Part shown: positions 1 to 10,912 of the stretch, piece after piece
Layout: each line of letters starts with the position of its first letter
Numbering within the stretch: position 1 is the stretch's first letter
Assembly: GCA_963821935.1 (NCBI GenBank)
Contig: CAWGFM010000004.1
Span: 812,611-876,610, forward strand
Reading direction: 5' to 3'
DNA: 64,000 nucleotides
Origin: JAOUEA01 sp963821935
GTDB lineage: Bacteria > Actinomycetota > UBA4738 > HRBIN12
Program-made: the position numbers and the translations under genes
The notes under the pieces: generated by a model
The model's database searches: none
What the model was told of the DNA's origin: nothing
Seen by the model: only the letters and a program-made list of their open reading frames with translations

Positions 1-1769
1 ACCCGGAATGCTCCCGTGTCCCACTCGACGTCGTCCTCGGCTACCTCGAGCTCATGCGCGGCGATCGTTCGCGCTTTCGCGCGAACCTTCTCCAGGGCTC
101 GCGCGACCGCCTCCCCGCCCACGCTCGCCGACCGCGAGCCGTATGTGTCCATGCCGAGGCGCGATACCGAGGTGTCGCCGTGCAGCACCTCGACGTCGTC
201 GGGCGTGACACCGAGTCCGTCGGCGACGATCTGCGACCACGAGGTGTCATGACCTTGGCCGTGCGGCGATGTTCCGGTGCGCACGACGATCTTGCCATCG
301 GGACGGCATTCGATCTCGGCCGCGTCCCAGCCGCCCGCCACGTAGCGCAGCGCCCCCAGGATCTCCGACGGCGCGAGGCCGCACATCTCGATGTAGCTGG
401 AGAGGCCGATGCCGAGCTGCTTCGGGTCTTTCGCGTCACGTCGGGCCTGCTGTTCCTTGCGGAGCTGTTCGTACTCGGCAAGCTCGAGCGCGCGATCGAA
501 CGTCGGCACATAGTTGGCGGAATCGATGTTGAGGCCCATGATCGACGTGACCGCCTCCTCGGAAGGCGGCAGGAAGTTCTTGCGCCGCACCACGGCAGGA
601 TCCATGTCGATGCGCCGTGCGAACGCGTCGACGAGCCGTTCGATCACGAACGTCGCCTCGGGTCGCCCGGCTCCGCGGTAGGCGTCGGTCGGCGTGGCGT
701 TCGTCATGACGCCCGTGAACTCGTACCAATAGGCCTTGGGGTCATATGGGCCCATGTACACCCAGCCTCCGAGCTCGGGGATACCCGGCGTCAGCAGCTG
801 GAAGTACGCGCCCATGTCCGCCAGCTCGACGAACTTCATGCCCAAGATCTGACCGTCGTCGGTCCCAGCCAGCGTGCAATCGTGCAGCACCCCGCGGCCA
901 TGGATGGTCGCGACGTAGTTCTCCTGTCTCGTCTCGATCCATTTCACGGGACGGCCCAGCGTCCGCGCGAGGGCGAGGGCTAACGCCTCTTCCGCGTAGA
1001 CGTTCAGCTTCGAGCCGAAGCCTCCGCCGACGTCGGGTGCGATGATCCGTAACTTCGACTGCGGGATGCCGGTCGCGATCGAGAGCCCCACCCGGGCGAT
1101 GTGCGGGATCTGGGTCGCGGACACCAGGGTGTATTCGCCTGCAGCCGGGATGCCGTACGCGAGACAGCCTCGGGGCTCGATGGCGTTCGGGATGAGGCGT
1201 GGCTGCGTGTAACGCTCCTGAACGATCACGGGAGCCGTGTCGAAGACAGACTGGTCGCCCCCTCCCCCATGTGACCAATGGACCACCGCGTTGGTACCGA
1301 GGTCCGCATGCAGCACGACCTCGTCCTTCGCGGCGTCTTCGAGATCGAGGACGGCCGGCAGGTCCGTCGCGCTCACGGAGGTGACTTCGGCAGCGTCCTC
1401 CGCCTGCTCACGCGTCTCGGCGACGACGACCGCGACCGCATCACCGGAGAATCGGATCTTGTCCTTGGTGAGCGGCCAATGCGTGGGGATCTTGATGTCC
1501 TCCGTGATCGGCCACACCATGGGCAGTCCAGCGGGGAACGCGTCTGCCAGATCGGCGGCGGTGAACACGCCCAGCACGCCGGGCATGGAGGCCGCCGCCG
1601 ACGTGTCGATCGAATCGATGGTCGCGTGCACGTGAGGCGGCCGCACGAGGGCCATCCACACCATGCCGGCCATGGTCTGGTTATCGATGAAGTTCGCCTG
1701 TCCGGTCAGCAGCTTGGCGTCTTCCTTGCGTAAGACGGAGCGGCCGACGAAGTGCTCAGTTGCGACCAT
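1..1769 (-). CDS. Form II CoxL-like molybdenum hydroxylase large subunit (partial, C-terminus outside window)
   Basis: The reading frame stays open from an ATG at 1769 to the window edge, giving about 589 residues of a protein that is usually near 780. It resembles the large, molybdopterin-cytosine-dinucleotide-binding subunit of the xanthine dehydrogenase/aerobic CO dehydrogenase family. The N-terminus reads VGRSVLRKEDAKLLTG, and a GGGFGSK motif follows mid-protein. The active-site loop near 660-690 reads AYRGAGR, which is the form II signature; form I CO dehydrogenases have AYxCSFR. The substrate is therefore probably an aldehyde, purine or other heterocycle rather than CO. GGAGG lies 8 nt before the ATG. 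The small subunit ends only 13 nt upstream, so the two are co-transcribed. An FAD subunit is not seen beside them and may lie beyond the window edge. Confidence 0.88.
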   Translation of the reverse strand, partial: MVATEHFVGRSVLRKEDAKLLTGQANFIDNQTMAGMVWMALVRPPHVHATIDSIDTSAAASMPGVLGVFTAADLADAFPAGLPMVWPITEDIKIPTHWPLTKDKIRFSGDAVAVVVAETREQAEDAAEVTSVSATDLPAVLDLEDAAKDEVVLHADLGTNAVVHWSHGGGGDQSVFDTAPVIVQERYTQPRLIPNAIEPRGCLAYGIPAAGEYTLVSATQIPHIARVGLSIATGIPQSKLRIIAPDVGGGFGSKLNVYAEEALALALARTLGRPVKWIETRQENYVATIHGRGVLHDCTLAGTDDGQILGMKFVELADMGAYFQLLTPGIPELGGWVYMGPYDPKAYWYEFTGVMTNATPTDAYRGAGRPEATFVIERLVDAFARRIDMDPAVVRRKNFLPPSEEAVTSIMGLNIDSANYVPTFDRALELAEYEQLRKEQQARRDAKDPKQLGIGLSSYIEMCGLAPSEILGALRYVAGGWDAAEIECRPDGKIVVRTGTSPHGQGHDTSWSQIVADGLGVTPDDVEVLHGDTSVSRLGMDTYGSRSASVGGEAVARALEKVRAKARTIAAHELEVAEDDVEWDTGAFR

Positions 1770-1782
1770 GTCGGACCTCCTC

Positions 1783-2271
1783 TCAGACTCTGGCGTTCTC
1801 TGGGCTGCCGCTCATGGCGCCGGCGGCGTCCACGATGGACTTGACGATGTTCTGGTATCCCGTGCACCGGCAGAGGTTGCCGCTCAGCGATTCGCGGATC
1901 TCCTCCTCCGTGGGAGCGGGGTTCTCCTTCAGGTAGCTCGCCGCCGCCATCACCATGCCCGGCGTGCAGTAGCCGCATTGCAGCCCGTGGTTGCGATGGA
2001 AGGCGTCCTGCAACGGGTGCATCGTCTCCCCGTCGGCCATTGCCTCGATCGTCGTGACCTCACGGCCGTCGGCCTGCGCCGTGAGCAGCGTGCAGGACTT
2101 CACCGACTCGCCGTCCAGCAGCACCGTGCAGGCGCCACAGGTCGAGGTGTCACATCCGACGTTGGTTCCGGTGAGCCCGAGGGCCTCCCGGAGGTAGTAG
2201 ACGAGGAGCGTGCGGCCTTCGACATCGGCCTCGTGCTGCTCCCCGTTGACCGTCACGGAGACGTGCGTCAC
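1783..2271 (-). CDS. CoxS-like [2Fe-2S] small subunit of a molybdenum hydroxylase
   Basis: A 162-residue iron-sulfur subunit that passes electrons from the molybdenum centre of its large subunit. The plant-ferredoxin-type cluster motif CDTSTCGAC is at about residues 44-52. The C-terminal helical-domain cluster is bound by CGYCTPGM and by CRCTGY near residue 138. The chosen start is GTG at 2271 because AAGGAGGG sits 8 nt upstream; the open frame runs further upstream but has no comparable ribosome site. It is followed after 13 nt by the form II large subunit, so the pair forms one enzyme. A second, separate small subunit (6358-6858) serves the form I CO dehydrogenase. Confidence 0.9.
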   Translation of the reverse strand: MTHVSVTVNGEQHEADVEGRTLLVYYLREALGLTGTNVGCDTSTCGACTVLLDGESVKSCTLLTAQADGREVTTIEAMADGETMHPLQDAFHRNHGLQCGYCTPGMVMAAASYLKENPAPTEEEIRESLSGNLCRCTGYQNIVKSIVDAAGAMSGSPENARV

Positions 2272-2387
2272 GACGTGAACCCTCCTTCGCGCAGCAGTGC
2301 GTGGACAGGCCTGCGGGTTGAGGGTGGAGTCTAGTCCTGGTGGTGTGAAGGCGCGAACCGATGCAGTTAGGGGCAGGTGATGCCGGC

Positions 2388-2951
2388 TCAGGCCCAGGAC
2401 GCGTCGTTGGCGGCCAACGCGGCCAGACCGGTGCAGAGTTCGCCGCTGCCGAAGGACGCGCCGCTGGGGGTCAGGCTGATCCAGTAGCACATGCCGGATG
2501 CCCCCTTGACCGCCGCGGCCCACCGGCCGCCGGAGACGGCGACGCTCACGATCCCGGGCGCAGGCGAGGGACCATCCGTGAAGGTCAGAGAACGCTCGAT
2601 CCCGCTGAGGTGCCCTGGCCCGGCATCATCGACCGTTCGCTTGCCGCGCATGGCGTCCCGAGCTGCTTCGAGGGCACTCGTCGCATCGGCACGCGCGGGC
2701 ATGTCCATCGCCGGAAGGACGGCGATGCCGTCCTCGACGGGCGCGGCCGGCATCATGCCCACCACAGACTGGTCCGAGCGGGCAGGGACGGCGACGGCCT
2801 GGGACCGTCGCTCGCTGTCGATCACCCATCGGGAGAACGCCGTCACCGCGCACAGCACGATCGCGCCCACCGCCACGGCCTTCACGACCCGCAGGTCGAT
2901 CCGGCGGCGGAGCGGCACAGGAGCCGCGCGGAAACTGAAGCTCTCATCCAT
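2388..2951 (-). CDS. Membrane-anchored pilin-like protein
   Basis: 187 residues starting MDESFSF. One hydrophobic segment lies at about residues 26-42, with an arginine-rich cytoplasmic flank before it (PLRRRIDLR). The rest looks extracellular. The C-terminal part has the pattern MCYWIS, then FGSGELCTG, then LAALAANDASW: two cysteines, aromatic-glycine spacing and a terminal Trp. This recalls the globular domain of actinobacterial type IV pilin-like proteins, and the same pattern recurs in the fragment at 63019-63384. There is no clear prepilin peptidase site, so it may be a pilin-like membrane protein rather than a true pilin. It is transcribed divergently from the XdhC gene at 3042, and its function is unknown. 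Confidence 0.6.
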   Translation of the reverse strand: MDESFSFRAAPVPLRRRIDLRVVKAVAVGAIVLCAVTAFSRWVIDSERRSQAVAVPARSDQSVVGMMPAAPVEDGIAVLPAMDMPARADATSALEAARDAMRGKRTVDDAGPGHLSGIERSLTFTDGPSPAPGIVSVAVSGGRWAAAVKGASGMCYWISLTPSGASFGSGELCTGLAALAANDASWA

Positions 2952-3041
2952 CCCCAGCGCGGTATCGGCACGGGCAGCGACCGGGTGTAGGACGCGCCCA
3001 TCGCCGGGCACCTTCTGCGCGGCTGTGCGACCATCGTTTCC

Positions 3042-4181
3042 ATGAGCGAGATCACCGACGTCCTGGCGGCGATCGAGTCGATGTCGGCGCAGGGCCAGCG
3101 GATGGCGCTCGCCACGATCGTCGCGGTGCGCGGTTCCACGTACCGGCGTCCGGGCGCACGGTTGCTCGTGCCCGAAGACGGCGCACCCATCGGAAACATC
3201 AGTGGCGGGTGCCTGGAAGGCGACGTCGCGGACATGGCCCGTCTCGTGATGGACGAGGGCACCGCGCGGCTCGCGGGCTGGGACCTCACCGCCGACGACG
3301 ACGCTGTCTGGGGTCTTGGCCTCGGCTGCAACGGCGCGATCGAGGTCTTCATCGAGCCGGCCGAACAGGCCGCCACCGTGGCGGGAGCGCTGCGTGCGGC
3401 GCTCGAGGAAGAACAGCCGATCAGCGTGGTGACCGTCGTGGAGTCCGACGACGACGCGGTGGCTCCCGGAGCCCGCGTGGTCGTGCGGCCCGATCCCGAG
3501 GTCCCGCAAGAAGGAACCCTGGGCACCACGGCTATCGACGCGGACGCCGTCGCAGCGGCCCGCGAGCAACTGAACGCCGAACGCTCGGAGGTCCGCACCC
3601 TCGTACCCGGCATCAGGGCGTTCGTGGAGGTGCTCGACCCACCGTTGCGGCTGCTGATCTGCGGTGCAGGGCACGACGCGATCCCGCTCACCCGGGCCGC
3701 CGCCGGCCTCGGATGGAATCCGATCGTCGTCGACGACCGCCCCGCCTTCCTGACGTCCGAGCGCTATCCGGACGCTGCCGGCTTCGTCCACGTCGAGGCT
3801 CCCGAGCAGACCGCCAAGACCGCGGACCTCGACGACCGAACGTTCTCGGTGGTGATGACACACAACTTCCTGCGGGACAAGGAGTACATGCGGGCGCTGC
3901 TCGATTCACCGGCCGCGTACATCGGCATGCTGGGACCCGGCGCGCGGACCGAGCGACTCCTCATGGAACTCGGTGATGAAGGCATGGACATCACCGACGG
4001 CGATCGGGCTCGCATCCATGGACCTGCTGGGCTGGACCTCGGATCGGAGGGGCCAGAGGAGATTGCGCAGGCGATCGTGGCCGAGATCGTGGCGGTCCGG
4101 CGTGGTCGGGCGGGCGGCTTCCTGAAGGAACGCCCAGGCCCCATCCACGACCGCCCCACACCGGGCACCGAGGCACGGTAG
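3042..4181 (+). CDS. XdhC/CoxF family molybdenum-hydroxylase maturation factor
   Basis: 379 residues. The N-terminal XdhC/CoxI domain has VRGSTYRRPGARLL at about residues 28-41 and GNISGGCLEGDV near residue 50. The C-terminal Rossmann domain starts at LLICGAGHDA (about residue 205), with a GMLGPGARTE segment near residue 290. XdhC proteins bind molybdenum cofactor, protect it during sulfuration and insert it into xanthine-dehydrogenase-family enzymes. The gene lies between the form II CoxSL pair and the form I cox cluster, so it could serve either. A second XdhC, fused to a YHS domain, is inside the cox operon at 9252. The arginase-family gene starts 17 nt downstream. Confidence 0.9.
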   Translation: MSEITDVLAAIESMSAQGQRMALATIVAVRGSTYRRPGARLLVPEDGAPIGNISGGCLEGDVADMARLVMDEGTARLAGWDLTADDDAVWGLGLGCNGAIEVFIEPAEQAATVAGALRAALEEEQPISVVTVVESDDDAVAPGARVVVRPDPEVPQEGTLGTTAIDADAVAAAREQLNAERSEVRTLVPGIRAFVEVLDPPLRLLICGAGHDAIPLTRAAAGLGWNPIVVDDRPAFLTSERYPDAAGFVHVEAPEQTAKTADLDDRTFSVVMTHNFLRDKEYMRALLDSPAAYIGMLGPGARTERLLMELGDEGMDITDGDRARIHGPAGLDLGSEGPEEIAQAIVAEIVAVRRGRAGGFLKERPGPIHDRPTPGTEAR

Positions 4182-4198
4182 CGCAGCAGGGCCTGGAC

Positions 4199-5104
4199 AT
4201 GGATCAGCCGGGTCGCACCGTGTCGATCATCGGAGCACCGACCAGCGCGGGTGCCTATGGACCCGGGCAGGAGACCGCTCCTGCATCGTTCCGCGCGCAC
4301 GACATCGAAGGTGCGCTGGTAGCGAGTGGCCGGCAGGTCGTTGATCGGGGAGACGGCCCTGGGGCCACATGGCGGCGGGACGACGTGAACCCCGCCGCCG
4401 CCAACGTCGGGCTCGTCGCGGAGGCTGCGAGCGGGGTCGCCGACGCCGTCGCGGCGGCGATCGCGGATGATCACGACGTGTTGGTGCTGGGTGGTGATTG
4501 CACCGTCGAGCTCGGCACCATCGCCGGAGCCGGCCGTGACGGCGCCAGCGTCGGATTGGCCTACATCGACCTGGACGCCGACCTCAACACCCCGAAGACC
4601 GGTGACGGGATCCTGGACTGGATGGGGGTCGCCCACATCCTCGACGTCGAGGGTGTCGTCGACGAGCTCGCTGCGCTCGCGGATCGCCGCCCCATGCTCA
4701 CCGATGCAGCGGTGCATCTGTTCGCGACCGAGAACATCACGCCGGCGGAACGTGCCGTGATCGACGAGCGCGGCATCGTCGTGGAGCCGCTCGTCGCTGT
4801 CACCGATGACCTGGACGCCGTGGCAGGGCGCACGCAGCGGTGGGCATCATCATTCGACCGGCTCCTCGTGCACGTCGACATCGACGTCCTGGACTACTCG
4901 AAGTTTCCGATCGCCGAGAACACCGATCTTCGAGGTGGCTTAGAGCTCGCCCAGCTCACCGAACTCTTGGCGGTCCTGTGCGGCCTGCCGAACTGGCGGG
5001 CCCTCACGCTCTGCGAGGTCAACCCTCACCACGCGCCGGACGAGAGGCAGAGCGTCGGACGGCTGATGGAGATGCTCGGCCACGCCCTCGGCTCGACCAC
5101 CTGA
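4199..5104 (+). CDS. Divergent arginase/ureohydrolase-fold protein
   Basis: 301 residues of the ureohydrolase superfamily (arginase, agmatinase, formimidoylglutamase). All three metal-binding motifs are recognisable but altered. The usual GGDH is GGDC at about residue 98, the usual DAHxD is DLDAD near residue 122, and the DxDxxDP motif is DIDVLDYS near residue 225. Two of the classic histidine ligands of the dimanganese centre are thus Cys and Asp. That suggests a different metal, a different reaction or loss of activity. Canonical members hydrolyse guanidino groups to urea; I do not assign a substrate here. It follows XdhC by 17 nt on the same strand, so the two are probably co-transcribed. 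Confidence 0.75.
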   Translation: MDQPGRTVSIIGAPTSAGAYGPGQETAPASFRAHDIEGALVASGRQVVDRGDGPGATWRRDDVNPAAANVGLVAEAASGVADAVAAAIADDHDVLVLGGDCTVELGTIAGAGRDGASVGLAYIDLDADLNTPKTGDGILDWMGVAHILDVEGVVDELAALADRRPMLTDAAVHLFATENITPAERAVIDERGIVVEPLVAVTDDLDAVAGRTQRWASSFDRLLVHVDIDVLDYSKFPIAENTDLRGGLELAQLTELLAVLCGLPNWRALTLCEVNPHHAPDERQSVGRLMEMLGHALGSTT

Positions 5105-5300
5105 TCGGGATCCGGCGGATCAACGGGTGGCGAGCTAGGGGCGTCGCTCACGACTCGACAACCAGAGCATCACGAAGAGTCCGGATGAGACGAGAAACAA
5201 CTGGCTGGGCGGTCTGCGAGATCTGCGTCAGCCAGGGATACAGCGCCTCCTCTCCGACAGATCCGAAATCGAATGAATCCAGGCAGCGGCGATCAACAAA

Positions 5301-5319
5301 ACGAGGGGTCGCCCCTCGT
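5301..5319. repeat. Perfect 8-bp inverted repeat upstream of coxMSL
   Basis: ACGAGGGG-TCG-CCCCTCGT is a perfect palindromic hairpin with a 3-base loop, flanked on the left by AAAA. It lies 139 bases before coxM. On the plus strand there is no following T-run, so it is a poor terminator for the arginase-family transcript. An operator or a leader hairpin for the cox operon is equally possible. Confidence 0.5.
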
Positions 5320-5388
5320 CACCTGCCGCGGGGGGTCAGCCACCACGGCATCCTATGCCGCAAGCCAGGCCGCCAGCGGAACGTGGGG

Positions 5389-5417
5389 TTGCCCGTTCCC
5401 GCGCTCCGTGCGATAAG
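5389..5417 (+). promoter_or_regulatory. Candidate sigma70-type promoter of the cox operon
   Basis: TTGCCC (5389-5394) and GATAAG (5412-5417) are separated by 17 bases and sit 42 nt upstream of the coxM ATG. The spacing is ideal, but both boxes match the consensus only partly. Confidence 0.35.
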
Positions 5418-5458
5418 GAAGCGTTGGCCGCCCCACGACGTGAAGGGGGAACCTGCTC

Positions 5459-6328
5459 ATGCTGCCTTCCAGGTTCGAGTATCACCGTCCAGCCACGATC
5501 GACGAGGCGCTCGATCTGTTGGCCGAGCTGGGCGACGAGGCCAAGGTCCTGGCGGGGGGCCAGAGCTTGATCCCCATGATGAAGCTGCGGTTCGCCTCGC
5601 CCGGGCACCTGGTGGACATCAACAGGGTCGGCGGTCTCGACGCGATCGAGGAACGCGACGGCGAGCTTCACATCGGAGCGCTGGTGCGCCACAACGAGCT
5701 GGCCGGCTCGGATCTGCTCCGCGAGAGCTACCCGATGATCGCGGCTGCCGCGCCCCAGATCGCCGATCCGATCGTCCGGAACCTGGGGACCATCGGCGGT
5801 TCGCTCACGCACTGCGACCCCAGCGGCGACCTGGGTGCGGTCATGCTCGCCGCCAACGCTCGTGTCGTCCTGAAGAGCACGACGGGCGAGCGCGAGGTTC
5901 CGGTCACCGAGTTCCTGGAGAGCACGTTCCAGTCCTCGATCGAACCGAACGAGATCCTGACGTCCGTGCGGCTGCAGTCGCCGACCGGCAACTACGGGGG
6001 CACGTACCTGAAACTGGAACGCAAGATCGGTGACTACGCGACGGTCGCCGTCGCGACCCGCCTGCTGATGTCGAACGGCTCGATCGGCTCGGCAGGGATC
6101 GGACTCACCTCCGTGGGCCTCACCAACATCAAGGCCACCGAGGCCGAGGACGCGCTGGCGGGCCAGGCCCCCAGCCAGGAGCTCTTCGCGGAGGCGGGCC
6201 GTCTTGCCGCCGCAGCATCGAGCCCCGTGACCGATGTCCGCGGCAGCGAAACCTACAAGCGCCACATGGTCGAGGTGTATGTCCGCCGCGGCCTCACGAC
6301 CGCCGCCGAGATGGCCGGCGCCGCCTGA
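5459..6328 (+). CDS. coxM: Aerobic CO dehydrogenase FAD-binding medium subunit
   Basis: 289 residues, the usual CoxM length. The FAD pyrophosphate loop AGGQSLIPMMK is near residue 38, and TIGGSLTHCDPSGD near residue 112 is the second FAD motif. The C-terminal CODH FAD domain follows. CoxM takes electrons from the two [2Fe-2S] clusters of CoxS and passes them to quinone through FAD. AAGGGGGA lies 8 nt before the ATG. It is first in a coxM-coxS-coxL order, the layout typical of form I CO dehydrogenase operons. Confidence 0.93.
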   Translation: MLPSRFEYHRPATIDEALDLLAELGDEAKVLAGGQSLIPMMKLRFASPGHLVDINRVGGLDAIEERDGELHIGALVRHNELAGSDLLRESYPMIAAAAPQIADPIVRNLGTIGGSLTHCDPSGDLGAVMLAANARVVLKSTTGEREVPVTEFLESTFQSSIEPNEILTSVRLQSPTGNYGGTYLKLERKIGDYATVAVATRLLMSNGSIGSAGIGLTSVGLTNIKATEAEDALAGQAPSQELFAEAGRLAAAASSPVTDVRGSETYKRHMVEVYVRRGLTTAAEMAGAA

Positions 6329-6357
6329 GCATCCCGACGGACGAGAGGACGCGAACC

Positions 6358-6858
6358 ATGGAAGTGACGATCACCGTCAACGGCACGGCACACACACTCG
6401 ACATCGAACCCCGCCAGCTCCTGGTGCACGTGATCAGAGAGGAACTTCGCCTCACCGGCACCCACATCGGCTGCGATTCCACCAGCTGCGGCGCGTGCAC
6501 GGTGCTCTACGACGGCACGCCCGTGAAATCATGCACGCTGTTCGGCGTGCAGGCCGACGGCGTCGAGATCACCACGGTGGAAGGACTGCTGACCGCCGCC
6601 GGGCTCGACCCGATGCAGGCGGCGTTCAAGGAGCTTCACGGTCTGCAATGTGGCTTCTGCACGCCGGGCATGATGCTGGTGGGCAAGGCCCTGATCGAGG
6701 AGAACTCCGACCCCAGCGACGACGAGGTGCGGGACGCGATCAGTGGCAACCTCTGCCGTTGCACCGGGTACATGAACATCGTCAAGGCGATCATGGCCGC
6801 CGCGGAAGCACAGGGTGCTCCCGTGCCGGACGTGCCCGCCGCGGCTGCGAACGCCTGA
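6358..6858 (+). CDS. coxS: Aerobic CO dehydrogenase [2Fe-2S] small subunit
   Basis: 166 residues. The distal cluster is bound through CDSTSCGAC (about residues 41-49) and a later Cys. The proximal cluster is bound through CGFCTPGMM near residue 99 and CRCTGYMN near residue 135. It links the Mo-Cu site of CoxL to the FAD of CoxM. GAGAGGA precedes the ATG, and the gene starts 29 nt after coxM. The 15-residue Ala/Pro-rich tail is variable in this family. Confidence 0.93.
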   Translation: MEVTITVNGTAHTLDIEPRQLLVHVIREELRLTGTHIGCDSTSCGACTVLYDGTPVKSCTLFGVQADGVEITTVEGLLTAAGLDPMQAAFKELHGLQCGFCTPGMMLVGKALIEENSDPSDDEVRDAISGNLCRCTGYMNIVKAIMAAAEAQGAPVPDVPAAAANA

Positions 6859-6888
6859 CCCACATCGCCCCAGGAGAGGACACGACAC

Positions 6889-9251
<2,363 letters not shown>

Positions 9252-9255
<4 letters not shown>

Positions 9256-10220
9256 GGCCAGAGGTCCTGAAGCTCGCCGCGGACCTGTCAGCGCTCGGCG
9301 AGCCCTTCGTGCTGGCAACGGTGGTGTGGAGGCGTGCGCCCTCGTCCGGCAAGGCGGGCGCGACCGCGCTGATCCGGCCGGACGAGTCGGTGCACGGATG
9401 GATCGGCGGCGCCTGCGCGGAGCCGACCGTGGTGCGCGAGGCGTTGAAGGCGATCGAGGAAGGCTCCCCCCGCCTGCTGTTCTTGGGTCCGCCCGAAGAG
9501 CTCGAGGCGCACACCCGGGACGGCGTCGTCAGCGTGCCGATCGCGTGCCAAAGCGAAGGCGCATTGGAGGTCTACGTGGAACCGGTGATCCCTCAGCCCC
9601 AGCTCGTCGTGGTCGGCCGCTCCCCTGCCGCATTGGCACTGACGCGATTGGCCTCCGGCTTGCACTGGCGCACGCTGGCGATCGACGACGGAGGCAACGT
9701 CGAGACGCACGATGCGGATGCCGTGATGACATCGCTCGACCTCGACGGCGTCGACGAGCGCTCCTTCGTGGTCATCGCCACCCAGGGCCACTACGACGAG
9801 GACGCCCTCGAGCGAGCGCTGGCGACGCCCGCGGGCTACATCGGGCTGGTGGCATCGGCGAAGCGCGCAGAAGCCGTCCTCGGCTACCTGCGGGACCGGG
9901 GTGTCGCCGACGAGCAGCTCATGCGGGTGCACGCGCCGGCCGGCATCGACCTCGGCCACATCGCGAGCGACGAGATCGCGGTGGCGATCCTGGCAGAGAT
10001 CGTGCGGTTGAGGGCCGCCGGCGAGCTCGACGCTCCCGCCGCGGCCCGTGACACCCGAGAGCGGCACGAGGCGATCGACCCGGTGTGCGGCATGACCGTC
10101 GACATCGCCGGCGCCCGCTACCGCGGTTCGCACGCCGGTCGCACGATCTACTTCTGTTCCGCCGGGTGCCTCGAGGCGTTCCGGCAGGACCCGGCCCGCT
10201 TCGAACAGGCCAGCTCGTGA
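9252..10220 (+). CDS. XdhC/CoxF-like maturation factor fused to a C-terminal YHS domain
   Basis: 322 residues from a GTG overlapping the coxL stop (GTGA), so translation is coupled. Residues 1-100 are an XdhC/CoxI domain (VVWRRAPSSGKAGATAL, then GWIGGACAEP). Residues 110-245 are the XdhC Rossmann domain (LVVVGRSPAALALTRL). From about residue 275 comes a YHS domain: DPVCGMTVD, then RTIYFCSAGCLEAF. YHS domains bind heavy metals through such cysteines in copper ATPases and related proteins. In a CO dehydrogenase operon the extra domain may help deliver copper or sulfur to the Mo-S-Cu site, but this is inference. It occupies the place of coxF in classical clusters. Confidence 0.85.
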
Positions 10221-10252
10221 CACCGCAGAGGTTCGTGCTGCCCTCGTCTGGG

Positions 10253-10258
10253 TAAGCT
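10253..10258 (+). promoter_or_regulatory. Candidate leaderless -10 box for coxG
   Basis: TAAGCT is followed by exactly six bases and then the coxG ATG at 10265, with no Shine-Dalgarno between. This spacing recurs before many genes in the window and suggests an internal leaderless promoter here. Confidence 0.4.
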
Positions 10259-10264
10259 CGCCGC

Positions 10265-10912
10265 ATGCTGATCGAGAACGAGTTCACCGTGTCCGCACCG
10301 CAGGATGAGCTCTGGGCCTACCTGCTGGACGTCGAGAAGATCGCCCCGTGTATGCCGGGTGCCGAGCTGACCGAGACCGTTGACGACCGGAACTGGAAGG
10401 GAAAGCTCAACGCGAAGTTCGGCCCCGTGGCGTTGGCGTTCGCGGGCACCGTCGCGATGACCGAACGAGACGACGAGGCCCACCGGGTGGTGCTGACCGC
10501 CAAGGGCATGGAGCAGAAGGGCAAGGGCGCGGCCAACGCGACCGTCACCTCGTGGCTCGAAGCCGCCGCCGACGATCAGACCACCGTGAAGATGACGGCC
10601 GACATCACCCTCACCGGCGCCGCTGCGCAGATGTCCCGAGGGCTGCTGCCGGAGATCTCCAAGAAGCTCACGCAACAGTTCGCCGACTGCCTGGAGGCCA
10701 ACATCCGCGCGCAACAGACTCCGGTCGCTGCAGCCACGCCCGAAGGGGCCGCTGAGGGAGCGGCGGGCCCCGACCCAGCCGCCGCAGCTGCGCCGGCACC
10801 GGTCGCGGTGGCGAAACCGGTCGGGGGCATCGCACTGGGCCTCGCTGCGATCTGGGCCATCATCAAGGATCTGTTCTGGCGCGTGTACGGGAGCGGGAAG
10901 AAACGGGCGTGA
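10265..10912 (+). CDS. coxG: CoxG family membrane-recruiting protein of CO dehydrogenase
   Basis: 215 residues: an SRPBCC/START-like domain (residues 1-150; SAPQDELWAYLLDVEKIAPCMPGAEL), then an Ala/Pro-rich linker (about 155-183), then a hydrophobic C-terminal helix (about 186-206) with a basic tail (SGKKRA). CoxG proteins tether the dehydrogenase to the membrane through this tail and are linked to electron transfer to quinone. It sits 44 nt after the XdhC-YHS gene and overlaps the next gene by GTGA. Confidence 0.9.
   Translation: MLIENEFTVSAPQDELWAYLLDVEKIAPCMPGAELTETVDDRNWKGKLNAKFGPVALAFAGTVAMTERDDEAHRVVLTAKGMEQKGKGAANATVTSWLEAAADDQTTVKMTADITLTGAAAQMSRGLLPEISKKLTQQFADCLEANIRAQQTPVAAATPEGAAEGAAGPDPAAAAAPAPVAVAKPVGGIALGLAAIWAIIKDLFWRVYGSGKKRA

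Larger units (their letters stand above)
5105..5458 (+). other. Intergenic leader upstream of the cox operon
   Basis: A 354-base stretch in which I see no credible gene. It contains two short inverted repeats (5301-5319 and 5346-5360, the latter CGGCAT-CCT-ATGCCG), a candidate -35/-10 pair (5389-5417) and the AAGGGGGA ribosome site before coxM. It is long enough to carry regulator sites or a structured leader for CO dehydrogenase expression, but I cannot identify a riboswitch class by eye. Confidence 0.5.

Noticed and set aside
54..983. Plus-strand frame at the window start
   Set aside because: Antisense to the form II CoxL, whose motifs are unmistakable.
1..1769. Form II large subunit as a second CO dehydrogenase
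   Set aside because: It has AYRGAGR and not AYxCSFR, so CO oxidation is not supported.
5301..5319. Palindrome as a rho-independent terminator of the arginase-family gene
   Set aside because: It lies 197 bases after the stop and has no T-run on the plus strand.
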